A DNA stretch of 19,057 bases from Xanthobacteraceae bacterium (GTDB lineage: Bacteria > Pseudomonadota > Alphaproteobacteria > Rhizobiales > Xanthobacteraceae), in the NCBI GenBank assembly GCA_030037185.1, contig JASHRR010001340.1:1-19057 (forward strand), written 5' to 3'. The translations under genes were made by a program, and so were the position numbers. Positions 7,313-15,045 of this stretch are shown here, piece after piece (the first letter of the stretch is position 1; each line of letters starts with the position of its first letter). The notes under the pieces were generated by a model. The model saw only the letters and a list, made by a program, of their open reading frames with translations, was not told the origin of the DNA and did not search any database.

Positions 7313-7892
7313 CTAGATCCCGGCGCGGGCACTGCTGGTGGAAACCGGCAGAGGAAGCACCGTCCGCTTTTGAATGTTGCAGCTTAGCATGCGATTCACT
7401 TTCTTGCGTTCGAGCTCAGATTGCTGTCAGCCGTTGAAGCCGAGCGGGCTGTTTTGAAATTGAAGTTGCCGGTGGCGGCCGATCGGCCGCCCGGTCACCT
7501 GAAGCCGCTGACAGTAACAAACCGCGTTCCTCCTTTTGGCACTCCCGGATAGTCCGCGCCTGCTGCGAAACGGCGGGCTCCGCCGTTGCCCTGAGGCGCA
7601 ACGCAAGCGGGGTTGCCGCAAGGCTTGCCTCCGGAGCCGTCGCCGGAAGGCGACGGTAGTCCACGATGATCTCCAACGCACGACACCAGGCAGGACCACC
7701 TAGTGGGGAGTGCAGGTGGCGATCGCTTAGATAGATGACGGATAGGCAAAAAAGTTCCCGTGGCGAGACCCGAAACGGGAACTTTTGTTCGACATCCAAT
7801 GAGCGCCCTCGCGCAGCGTGCGTAGCAGAGGAATTTCAGTTGAGGACATCCGCGATATTCTGGCAAATCCGGATAATCGCATCAGGCCGTTG
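7313..7892. other. Gene-free segment rich in perfect hairpins
   Basis: No convincing reading frame lies between the oxidoreductase start and the amidase end. Perfect inverted repeats cluster here: an 18-base palindrome at 7474-7491; an 8-bp stem with a GCT loop at 7569-7587; GCAAGC 7603-7608 pairing with GCTTGC 7623-7628; an 8-bp stem with a GGAA tetraloop at 7637-7656; a long-range CTGTCAGC 7424-7431 with GCTGACAG 7507-7514; and a strong terminator at 7748-7786. This could be a structured non-coding RNA, on either strand, or simply a long 3' untranslated region of the amidase transcript. Confidence 0.4.
7748..7786 (-). terminator. Rho-independent terminator, probably for the amidase transcript
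   Basis: Bases 7750-7761 (AAAAGTTCCCGT) and 7775-7786 (ACGGGAACTTTT) form a perfect 12-bp stem around a 13-base loop. On the minus strand the stem is followed by six Ts (7753-7748), the canonical layout, about 107 bases past the amidase stop. The plus strand also has four Ts, so it may work in both directions. Confidence 0.85.
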
Positions 7893-8645
7893 TCAAGCAG
7901 GCTCTGACCGGACGGGGAGCCCGCCGAAATCGGGAGGTGGAATGCGTCGCCGGGAGGCCCCCTCATACGCCGACGCGATCTTAAGCAGGATATCCTCCTT
8001 GCCCGGCTCAGCGCGCATGACAAGCGAGAATGGCAGTCCGGGCTCGGGGACGGTGGTGGGGGCATGTGAGGGTCTTGAAGTATAGCGTGTGGCGTCGGCG
8101 TTGAGCGCAAATACAGGATCGTAGACCGTCGTCACATACCCTGCGGGGATCAGCACTTCCGTAAGGCCGGCATTTGGTCCGCTGAGCGACTCCGGGGTGA
8201 GATTGCTCGCAATATCATATTGGTGAGGATGGCCGATCAGACCGGGGGGCCATGGGGTATGCAGGCGGACCAGCGCGTCAAGCTTGTTCTCCAAAATCAC
8301 CATCATGTCTGCACGGCGCAGCAACTCGCCTAGCATAATGCGTTCGTCCACGCCCTGGCGGCCGCCCAACGGATTGCGAGGATCGGCAACTTGTTCCCAG
8401 TTCCTGAAGGCTGCCCGCTGATCATCGCCCCAAAACTTCGAGCGGGCATTGAGTGAAGCGAAAGTGGTGAGCGTCTCTGTGAAGCCGCGCTCCTTCCAGT
8501 CGGCGCAGCGCCGGCTCAAATACTGGTGAACTTGGAAGCGGAACCCCATCGCCATCTGCTGCTGCTGGACGGTGGCAAGGTCGAGTTTCCTGGGCGGGGA
8601 AATTCGGCCTTCCGCCAGTTCGAGCAGATAATCGATGGGTTTCAT
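7893..8645 (-). CDS. Amidase, C-terminal portion (separated by in-frame TGA)
   Basis: 250 residues that complete the amidase begun at 10238. The tail has the family ending: YTSRPSHAPTTVPEPGLPFSLVMRAEPGKEDILLKIASAYEGASRRRIPPPDFG resembles the last strands and helix of amidase-signature enzymes. The middle (KLDLATVQQQQMAMGFRFQVHQYLSRRCADW) continues the large helical insertion of this 800-residue subfamily. It has no catalytic residues of its own, so it cannot be an independent amidase. It lies in the same frame as the N-terminal part, separated only by TGA and one AAC codon. An ATG at 8645 could allow re-initiation, but there is no clear ribosome site. The most likely reading is one gene broken by a nonsense mutation. 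Confidence 0.7.
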   Translation of the reverse strand: MKPIDYLLELAEGRISPPRKLDLATVQQQQMAMGFRFQVHQYLSRRCADWKERGFTETLTTFASLNARSKFWGDDQRAAFRNWEQVADPRNPLGGRQGVDERIMLGELLRRADMMVILENKLDALVRLHTPWPPGLIGHPHQYDIASNLTPESLSGPNAGLTEVLIPAGYVTTVYDPVFALNADATRYTSRPSHAPTTVPEPGLPFSLVMRAEPGKEDILLKIASAYEGASRRRIPPPDFGGLPVRSEPA

Positions 8646-8648
8646 GTT

Positions 8649-10238
8649 TCACGAGCCAAACACCACTCCCGGCGCGAATTCGGTGGGAGCGATGGCAGCC
8701 GCGAACTCCTCGAACAGCGGCTTGCCGTCGCTGTCGAGACGGAACAGCAGGTCGGGCATGAACACCGGCACCAGCCGGGCGAGCGCGCGGCGGAAATCCG
8801 TTTTCATTGTTTCGAGATCGGGATCGGGCGTCCACCAAGGATCGGTCGATTCGACCAGAGTTGCTCCCAGATGAGAGGCAAGAACGGATTTTATTTCCCG
8901 TCCTGCCGCGGTGGTGATCGGCACTTCGGCCAGCGAACCCGGCGGCACGATCATCGACTCGCGGATCACGCCAAGCCGCATGCCCCGCAGTTCGCCGGCT
9001 AAGCCTTTTCCAGTCGCATGACTCGCATAGGACGTGCTCAACACCGAGGAGCGTGGCACGGTGGTGAAGATATCGCCGGGATCGTAGTAGCCCTCGACGG
9101 GATCCTTCAGCGCATCAAGCACCTTCGCGCAGTCGGCGATGGTGCGGCAGTGAATTCCTGTCCGATCGCAATAGATGTCGGCACCGAGCGCACCGCCACC
9201 GAACCCGATCATCGATTTGTGCGGCAGGATGAGCGCGATCGCATTGTGGTTGGAAGGTCCGCGACAGGAGGCCCGGGTCTCCTCGCCCAGGCTCGCCATC
9301 ACGAGATTGGTGCTGACCGAGACGGCTGAACCCGAGCTCGATCCCAGCGAGGCGGCGCGCCGCGTATCATAGGGGTTCGCCGGATTGCCGGCCCACGTGC
9401 TGCGCTGATAGCCCAGGACCGACGGCAGGGCCTTGTCCGGCTCATGCGGGCCGCCGGGATCGCCGGCGCGACCGTTATACTCCGTATTGACGGCCTTGGC
9501 GAAGATGATCGCGCCCTTGTTGCGGAGCTGACCGACCAGCTGATGGTCGCGCGCCGGAAAATCGATGTCGTAGGCGGCATCGCCGCCGGCTGTGGAACGC
9601 ATGTCCCTTGTGTCGAAGGGGTCCTTGACCGAGAAGACGACGCCATACATCGGCATCTTTTCGAGATCCGGCTTGCGCCCATAGGCGGCGTCGAGCTCGG
9701 CAGCACGCTCGAGTGCGTCGGGCAGGTGCCGGAAATACTCACAGACTGGCGGTGCGCCGGCAGGAAGCGGGCCCAGTGACGGATGGCGGTCGAAATCGCC
9801 GCGGCAGGTCACCGACCGCTCGCCACGGATGTTGATCGTGGCAAGCGCGTTGACCTGGCCGGCCTTGGGGATACCAACGATCATGCCGAACTGCTGGTGC
9901 ACGCTCGGATCGGAGGCGGTCGCTTCCATGCGGCCGTATTCCAACGGCGGCCCCTTGTATTTATCGAGATCGGGCAGAATTTCGGATGCCTTGACCGAAT
10001 GGGTCGGGAACGAGAGCCTGGTTCCGCCCCGGACTGCGCCGGCTACGGGAAGAACGGCCCCGCCGTCCTCGGTCACGAGCATGCTTGCGACCCCATTGAA
10101 TGCCCGCACGCGATCGAGGTAATGCCGGACCACGGCGACGCAATTCGTTCGTCCTAACACTATGGCGCGGTGGAGTTCATCAATCGTTGCCTCCTCGAGG
10201 CAGAATCCCTGATCCGGCACGGCACCGCCTTTTTTCAT
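8649..10238 (-). CDS. Amidase-signature family protein, N-terminal catalytic portion (premature TGA)
   Basis: A 529-residue piece of an amidase-signature hydrolase that would cleave an amide of unknown structure. The Ser-cisSer-Lys triad is visible: Lys205 in YGVVFSVKDPFDTRDMRSTAG, the cis-serine in GSSSGSA at about 299-305, and the nucleophile Ser324 in EETRASCRGP. About 170 residues precede the lysine, more than in small amidases. I chose ATG 10238 (MKKGGAVPDQGF) because AGAGGGA lies about four bases upstream and because earlier start codons overlap the end of the helicase gene. The frame stops at TGA 8651-8649 and continues in the same frame to 7893, where the fold is completed. It follows the helicase by 96 bases and may share its transcript. 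Confidence 0.82.
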   Translation of the reverse strand: MKKGGAVPDQGFCLEEATIDELHRAIVLGRTNCVAVVRHYLDRVRAFNGVASMLVTEDGGAVLPVAGAVRGGTRLSFPTHSVKASEILPDLDKYKGPPLEYGRMEATASDPSVHQQFGMIVGIPKAGQVNALATINIRGERSVTCRGDFDRHPSLGPLPAGAPPVCEYFRHLPDALERAAELDAAYGRKPDLEKMPMYGVVFSVKDPFDTRDMRSTAGGDAAYDIDFPARDHQLVGQLRNKGAIIFAKAVNTEYNGRAGDPGGPHEPDKALPSVLGYQRSTWAGNPANPYDTRRAASLGSSSGSAVSVSTNLVMASLGEETRASCRGPSNHNAIALILPHKSMIGFGGGALGADIYCDRTGIHCRTIADCAKVLDALKDPVEGYYDPGDIFTTVPRSSVLSTSYASHATGKGLAGELRGMRLGVIRESMIVPPGSLAEVPITTAAGREIKSVLASHLGATLVESTDPWWTPDPDLETMKTDFRRALARLVPVFMPDLLFRLDSDGKPLFEEFAAAIAPTEFAPGVVFGS

Positions 10239-10333
10239 CCGGTCCCTCTTTCCAATCGTGTCGCTGTTTTCATTCGCGCGCGTCTCAACGCGGTTCGCCT
10301 GGCAGCAGCGTTCTCGGGGTTGCCGGCGGATCC

Positions 10334-12385
10334 CTACGTCCACATCCGCCGCATATGCGCTCGCACGTCCAGCGGTTTGCGCGCCGGAGCGCTCTTTACG
10401 TCTCGGGCGACCGAGGGCGGCCAGGTGCGATTCTCGAAGTAGGTGGTGATCGCATCGGGAATGAAGCGTGTAGGCCGGGCGTAAACGTGGCGGTCGCCGA
10501 GGCTGCGCTGGTCATGGGTGAAGAAGCGCTGCGGCTGCATGAGATGAAGCTGATCCCTGGCACGGGTCATGGCGACATACAATAACCGCCGCTCTTCTTC
10601 GATCTGCGGCGTTGATCCCGCTGCCAGATCGGACGGGATGCAGCCATCGACCGTATTGAGGACGAATACCACGGTCCATTCCTGGCCTTTGGCGGAATGG
10701 ATGGTGGAAAGGATCAGATAGTCCTCATCGAGCAGTGGATCGCGGGCCTCGCCGCTGGTGGCATCGGGAGGATCGAGCGTCAATTCCGTCAGGAAGGACT
10801 CGCGGGTCGGAGAGCCGGCCGCGATCTGCAGAAGCTGGGCGAGATCAGTCATCCGCAGGGCCGCATCTTCATACCGACGCTCCATATGCGGCGCATACCA
10901 GCGGCAGACGAGATCGAGCTCGGCGGGCCAGCAAGTGGCATTGAGATGCAGCAGACGAATGGTGGCAATGAAATCCCCCCACCGCTCCGCGGCAGCCACC
11001 GCAGGCCGGTAGGCCTCGAGAGCTTCCAGCGGATCGGCAGCTGCCGTCACGGCATCCAGCAGCTTTGCGGCCGAGCCGGGACCGAAGCCGGGAAGCAGTT
11101 GGACGGTGCGGAAACCGGCCACCCGGTCGCGCATGTTCTGGGCCCAGCGCAGGGTCGCCAACACGTCCTTGATGTGCGCGGCTTCGAGAAATCTGAGACC
11201 GCCGAATTTCACAAAGGGGATGTTGCGGCGCGTCAGCTCGATTTCTAGTGTGGCGCTGTGATGGGAGGCGCGGAACAGGACAGCCTGCGATTTGAGCCGG
11301 ATGCCAGTTTCACGGTTGGCGAGAATCGTTTCGACCACATAGCCGGCCTGCCGGACGTCGTCGGCAACATGCACCAGGCAAGGACGCTCTGCTGACGGAC
11401 GCTCGGACCACAGGTTCTTGGTAAAGCGTTCCGAGGCGAAATCGATCACCGCATTTGCGGCGGCGAGGATCGGCTGCGTCGAGCGATAGTTCCTTTCAAG
11501 CGTGATCACCTCGGCCTTCGGACTGAACTGTGCGGGGAAATCGAGGATATTACGCACCGTTGCGGCCCGGAAGGAATAGATCGACTGCGCGTCGTCGCCC
11601 ACGACGGTCAGCCCCATGCCATCAGGCTTCAGCGCAAGAAGGATCGATGCCTGAAGCCGGTTGGTATCTTGATATTCATCGACCAGGACGTGGTCGAAGC
11701 GCGCCGACAGATCTTCGGCCAGGCTGGCTTCGCTCATCATCCGGGCCCAGTAGAGCAGCAGATCGTCATAGTCGAGCACGTTCTGCTTTTGCTTGGCCTC
11801 CACGTAGGCGGCGAACAGACGGCGCAATTCCACCTGCCATTCCGCGCACCATGGAAACACACTCGCCAGGACTTCGCCAAGCGGAGCCTCGGCGTTAACT
11901 ACGCGCGAATAGATGGCAAGGCAGGTTCCTTTCATGGGAAACCGCTTCTGTGTGTGTGAGAAGCCAAGATCATGGCGCACGAGGTTGATCAGGTCGGCGG
12001 AATCCTCGCGGTCGTGGATGCTAAAGGCAGGATCAAGTCCGATGTCCGTTGCATATTCGCGCAGCAACCGCGCCCCGATGGCGTGGAAGGTCCCCGACCA
12101 GTTCAAGGCGTCGACCGTCAGCGGCCCTTGGTCCGCAAGGACCTGCCTCGCGATGCGCTGGACCCTTCGGCTCATCTCGGCTGCCGCGCGCCGCGAGAAT
12201 GTCAGCAGCATGATACGGCGCGGATCGGCGCCCTTCACGATCAGATGGGCGACGCGATGGGCGAGCGTATTGGTCTTGCCCGAGCCTGCTCCGGCAATGA
12301 TGAGGAGCGGCGACGGGTTCTCGCCGCCATGCTCGACAGCGCGACGTTGTTCAGGGTTCAGCGCGGCTAGGTAGAGTGGGGTCAT
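10334..12385 (-). CDS. UvrD/Rep-type superfamily 1 ATP-dependent DNA helicase
   Basis: A 683-residue 3'-5' DNA helicase. The motifs appear in order: Q motif LNPEQRRAVEH (9-19), Walker A GAGSGKT (32-38), Ia TFSRRAAAEMSRR (62-74), II VDEYQDTN (235-242), III GDDAQSIYSFRAA (263-275), IV LERNYRSTQPIL (296-307), V STIHSAKGQEW (560-570) and VI YVAMTRARDQ (603-612). The two ATPase lobes and the insertion subdomains are therefore all present. It is somewhat shorter than E. coli UvrD and lacks its extended C-terminal tail. It probably acts in repair or in removing proteins from DNA. Whether it is the genome's main UvrD or an accessory copy cannot be told from here. The ATG at 12385 has no strong ribosome site; the protein starts close to the Q motif, as usual. 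Confidence 0.93.
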   Translation of the reverse strand: MTPLYLAALNPEQRRAVEHGGENPSPLLIIAGAGSGKTNTLAHRVAHLIVKGADPRRIMLLTFSRRAAAEMSRRVQRIARQVLADQGPLTVDALNWSGTFHAIGARLLREYATDIGLDPAFSIHDREDSADLINLVRHDLGFSHTQKRFPMKGTCLAIYSRVVNAEAPLGEVLASVFPWCAEWQVELRRLFAAYVEAKQKQNVLDYDDLLLYWARMMSEASLAEDLSARFDHVLVDEYQDTNRLQASILLALKPDGMGLTVVGDDAQSIYSFRAATVRNILDFPAQFSPKAEVITLERNYRSTQPILAAANAVIDFASERFTKNLWSERPSAERPCLVHVADDVRQAGYVVETILANRETGIRLKSQAVLFRASHHSATLEIELTRRNIPFVKFGGLRFLEAAHIKDVLATLRWAQNMRDRVAGFRTVQLLPGFGPGSAAKLLDAVTAAADPLEALEAYRPAVAAAERWGDFIATIRLLHLNATCWPAELDLVCRWYAPHMERRYEDAALRMTDLAQLLQIAAGSPTRESFLTELTLDPPDATSGEARDPLLDEDYLILSTIHSAKGQEWTVVFVLNTVDGCIPSDLAAGSTPQIEEERRLLYVAMTRARDQLHLMQPQRFFTHDQRSLGDRHVYARPTRFIPDAITTYFENRTWPPSVARDVKSAPARKPLDVRAHMRRMWT

Positions 12386-13179
12386 CGAGATGGGGTCGAA
12401 TCAGGAACCCCACTAGCAAGCATGGCTTGCCTGCGTCGTAAATAGGGTCGGCCACCTGAGATTGGCGGTAGGAAGGCGCCAACGGCCCTTCGACCGACTT
12501 CGTTATCAGCGGGGACCTCCCGCTTCCCGCAGTGACGCGGGTGGAGAGCAGATTCCGCGGCCGCATCGTGCTGGTCATGACGCAATCACCACCGCCGGGG
12601 ATTCGCCGCCCTCTTCCTGTGGACGGACGCCGCCTAGGCCGACCGCCCGGCGCCCGCAATGCCCGGCCCGCCGGGTGGCTGCAGCGACTGGTCGAACACT
12701 TAGCCGGCGACATGGGTGCGAAGTCCGCGCGAATCGTGAAGAAATGGCAACGATGCGCAACCATCCCCCGGCGCGTGAGGCGATCCCGCTTTTCGCAGCA
12801 CGGCATCAGCGGTTCATGCCAGTTTTGCTACTGCGATGAGCCCGTGACGGCCTCATCGCACCCACCTTGCGGTGCGCCTGCCCTCGCCGACGGGCGTTTG
12901 AGCTAGACCCCTTTTATCCCGGGTCTTTAAGTCTTGCCTTCCAGAGCCCGCAGTTGAGGAAGTCCCCCCGGTGGGTCCCTTTAACCGTGTGTGCAACCTA
13001 GCTTGCGGCCGGTCGTCAAAAACCTGGTAACCCCAACGCTTAACGAGGCCGGGGCGAAATAGGGGCAGCAAGCCCACAGCGCCTTTAGGCGGCAGAGGGT
13101 TGCTCGCGACAAACCAGGCAGCACCCCCCATATGTCCTGCCACACGGTCGCAATCCGCTCTAAATGCGAGAGGTCCACG
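12386..13179. other. Long gene-poor stretch with clustered hairpins
   Basis: Nearly 800 bases between the divergent helicase and Rap1a-like genes. Hairpins include GCAAGC 12416-12421 with GCTTGC 12425-12430; TGCGATGAG 12832-12840 with CTCATCGCA 12852-12860 (9 bp, 11-base loop); CGCACC 12857-12862 with GGTGCG 12871-12876, which competes with the previous stem; AGACCC 12905-12910 with GGGTCT 12921-12926; and a compound stem at 13067-13104. A doubtful small frame at 12577-12906 is listed separately. No promoter or known RNA family is recognised. Confidence 0.4.
12577..12906 (+). CDS. Doubtful small hypothetical protein (AT-hook-like N-terminus)
   Basis: A 109-codon frame. The first half, through GRRLGRPPGARNARPAGWLQRLVEHLAGDMGAKSARIVKKW, has plausible protein composition and a GRPPGARN segment that resembles AT-hooks and the start of some phage-related small proteins. 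The second half is cysteine- and arginine-rich without pattern and runs across perfect hairpins, which argues against coding. It may be a fragment of a decayed gene. No ribosome site is clear. I do not assign a function. Confidence 0.2.
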   Translation: MTQSPPPGIRRPLPVDGRRLGRPPGARNARPAGWLQRLVEHLAGDMGAKSARIVKKWQRCATIPRRVRRSRFSQHGISGSCQFCYCDEPVTASSHPPCGAPALADGRLS

Positions 13180-13578
13180 ATGAGGACAGTCATCTACGGC
13201 GCTTTGGCGGCGCTCATGCTCACGACCGCGCATGCCGCGGTCCAGGAGGACGTACATAGCGCGCATTTCATGCTTCCCTATTGCAAGCTCAGCTCCAGGC
13301 AGACGATGGCCAGCCCCAAGAATGCTCTGATTTACGGCCAATGTTTCGGAATGACCTCCGGCATCGTCATGATGATCGAATTGCTACGCCACGCGCAGGC
13401 TAGCGGACAGGCTCAACTTGCGCCGATCCTGTGTGCGGACATCCCGGGCGATACCACCATCGAACACCTTGTTGATGTCGTCGTGAAGTACGGCGAGGCC
13501 CATCCGGACCAGACGCACGAAAGATTCGAGGTCCTGGCGTTCGCCGCGCTACACGACGCCTGGCCCTGCAAGCGATGA
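13180..13578 (+). CDS. Rap1a/Tai-family periplasmic protein
   Basis: A 132-residue exported protein. Residues 1-19 (MRTVIYGALAALMLTTAHA) are a signal peptide with cleavage after AHA. The mature part has four cysteines at 35, 55, 85 and 130, enough for two disulfides, and the family ending VDVVVKYGEAHPDQTHERFEVLAFAALHDAWPCK, typical of Rap1a/Tai proteins. Characterised members are immunity proteins against type VI secretion amidases; many rhizobial members have no such partner and an unknown role. ATG 13180 is preferred over the upstream in-frame ATG at 13132 because it gives a clean signal peptide and has GAGAGG a few bases upstream. Its stop overlaps the hydrolase start (ATGA), so the two are translationally coupled. 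No secretion system is in view. Confidence 0.82.
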   Translation: MRTVIYGALAALMLTTAHAAVQEDVHSAHFMLPYCKLSSRQTMASPKNALIYGQCFGMTSGIVMMIELLRHAQASGQAQLAPILCADIPGDTTIEHLVDVVVKYGEAHPDQTHERFEVLAFAALHDAWPCKR

Positions 13579-14402
13579 GCGCCGGCGACAGCCCTATGAG
13601 CGCTGCCAGTGAGGCGACGTCCTCCATCATCGTCAACGGAGCGCGGATCGAGCTGATCGACCGCGGATACGGCCGGCCGATCCTCTTTCTGCACCCTCAT
13701 ATCGGTGTCGATCCGGCGGCGCCGGTGCTCGCAATGCTGGCCCAAGGCAGACGGCTGATTGCTCCATCCCATCCGGGCTTCGGCCACTCCGAGCGGCCGG
13801 CCGGGATCACGACGGTCGATGACCTCGCCTACCTCTATCTCGACATGATGGACGCACTCGACCTGCGCGATAGCGTAGTGGTCGGCATTTCGCTCGGCGC
13901 ATGGATTGCGGCGGCGATCGCGGTGAAATCGACCGCCCGGATGGCTCGGCTTGTGCTTGGCAACCCGGTTGGCATCAAGGTCAGTGATCGCGAGACCCGC
14001 GACATTCTCGACATCTTCGCCATGCTGGAAGGCGAATTTCTGGAGAAGGCCTTTGCCGATCCGGCCGCCGGCCGACGCGATTATAGTGCCATAACAGACG
14101 ACGAGCTCACGGTCGCCGCCCGCAACCGCGAAGCCGCCGCGCTGTACGCGTGGTCCCCGTATATGCATGACCCCAAGCTCAAGGGCAGGCTGCACCGCAT
14201 CCGGATTCCAACGCTCGTGCTGTGGGGAACCGCCGACCGCCTCATCGACCAAGCCTATGGCAGGGCGTTTGCGGCTGCAGTGCCGGACGCAAAATTCGTG
14301 ACAATCGCGGACGCCGGCCATTTCCCGCACATCGAGCAGCCGCAGACTTTTGCCGCGCTCGTACTGGCGTTTTCCGATTGCCTGACGGCGGGCATCCGAT
14401 GA
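13575..14402 (+). CDS. Alpha/beta hydrolase
   Basis: A 275-residue hydrolase of the alpha/beta fold, probably cytosolic as no signal peptide is seen. The oxyanion-hole segment LFLHPHIG lies at 37-44, the nucleophile Ser106 in GISLGAW, the acid Asp221 in LVLWGTADRLI and the base His249 in ADAGHFPHIEQP. Between the nucleophile and the acid a helical cap (about 135-205) would define the substrate, which cannot be deduced; C-C bond hydrolases of aromatic catabolism, haloperoxidase-like enzymes and esterases share this layout. The start ATG at 13575 overlaps the preceding stop by four bases; an ATG at 13596 is an alternative. The gene ends ten bases before the convergent lipoprotein gene. Confidence 0.88.
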   Translation: MSAGDSPMSAASEATSSIIVNGARIELIDRGYGRPILFLHPHIGVDPAAPVLAMLAQGRRLIAPSHPGFGHSERPAGITTVDDLAYLYLDMMDALDLRDSVVVGISLGAWIAAAIAVKSTARMARLVLGNPVGIKVSDRETRDILDIFAMLEGEFLEKAFADPAAGRRDYSAITDDELTVAARNREAAALYAWSPYMHDPKLKGRLHRIRIPTLVLWGTADRLIDQAYGRAFAAAVPDAKFVTIADAGHFPHIEQPQTFAALVLAFSDCLTAGIR

Positions 14403-14412
14403 CGCTCGGCAG

Positions 14413-14919
14413 TCACCGGGTCATCGCCTCCAATTCCGCGAAGCGCTTGTACTCGGCCGCGCCGCACAGCTCTTTTAAGATGGTCGTCGGGTTCGGCTCA
14501 TTCCCCGACCCGAACAGATCTTTTAAGATGCTGGTCTGGTTCGACCCGAGCTGTGTGGACTCATCGATAAACTGGTCGAAGCGGCCGCCGGCGAAAACCG
14601 CCAGCACGTCCCGGCTCCCGACATAGCGCCCGTCGCTGTTTCGCGCATCGAAGCGTACGCATGCCGCGTAGCGGTTCTGCCGGCCGACCGGCTGGAGGGA
14701 TGGCTCCGAAAGATAGGCATTGCGGATATGGGTCGGATCGCGCAGATAGCTGTGCAGACCAGCCAGGATATCGGCGCGGTAATTGTCCGGGTAGACATTG
14801 ATGCGCGCCTCACGCTCCTCGCGCAGTTCGCGCGAACGTCCGGAGACACAACCCGTGAGCGTCGCCGCAAGGCAGAGGGCCAGCAGGACGCGGAGCGGCC
14901 GGCACCGGACTCGAATCAT
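14413..14919 (-). CDS. Small lipoprotein with internal 16-residue tandem repeat
   Basis: A 168-residue predicted lipoprotein. The basic start MIRVRCRPLR is followed by a hydrophobic stretch and the lipobox LTGC with the lipidated Cys24, so it should be anchored in the outer or inner membrane. The body contains INVYPDNYRADILAGLHSYLRDPTHIRNAYLSEP (about 41-74) and RYAACVRFDARNSDGRYVG, a pattern I know from uncharacterised rhizobial lipoproteins. Near the C-terminus two adjacent 16-residue units, each with N.T.ILK.L.G, come from a 48-base duplication. ATG 14919 has a GGGGGAG ribosome site five bases upstream. It converges on the hydrolase gene. Function unknown. Confidence 0.8.
   Translation of the reverse strand: MIRVRCRPLRVLLALCLAATLTGCVSGRSRELREEREARINVYPDNYRADILAGLHSYLRDPTHIRNAYLSEPSLQPVGRQNRYAACVRFDARNSDGRYVGSRDVLAVFAGGRFDQFIDESTQLGSNQTSILKDLFGSGNEPNPTTILKELCGAAEYKRFAELEAMTR
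14467..14543. repeat. Imperfect 48-base-period tandem duplication inside the lipoprotein gene
   Basis: Bases 14467-14495 match bases 14515-14543 at 25 of 29 positions, sharing TCTTTTAAGATG. The period is 48 bases, a multiple of three, so the frame is kept and the protein gains one 16-residue unit (SNQTSILKDLFGSGNE and PNPTTILKELCGAAEY). Confidence 0.7.
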
Positions 14920-15045
14920 TGTACTCCCCCACCCTTATTGCTGTGTTGCCGCCATCCCACACGGCGCTGCTCTTTACAAAGCGCTTTATAGCATCCGCCT
15001 TTGACCGCGCTATCGTGAATGGCAATTCGCCGCGAAGGATGTTAG

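Noticed and set aside
12956..12965. GAGGAAGTCC, similar to the conserved core of RNase P RNA
   Set aside because: One base is missing from the core motif, and I could not find the other conserved RNase P elements around it.
12981..13193. Minus-strand open frame of 70 codons opposite the Rap1a leader
   Set aside because: Plausible composition but no ribosome site or homology that I recognise, and it overlaps the start of a well-supported gene.
13413..14330. Minus-strand open frame of 305 codons
   Set aside because: Antisense to the Rap1a-like and hydrolase genes; no motif in the translation.
14978..14987. AAAGCGCTTT palindrome between the lipoprotein and MsrQ-like genes
   Set aside because: Only ten bases and a single copy; could be an operator but is expected by chance often enough that I do not report it as a site.
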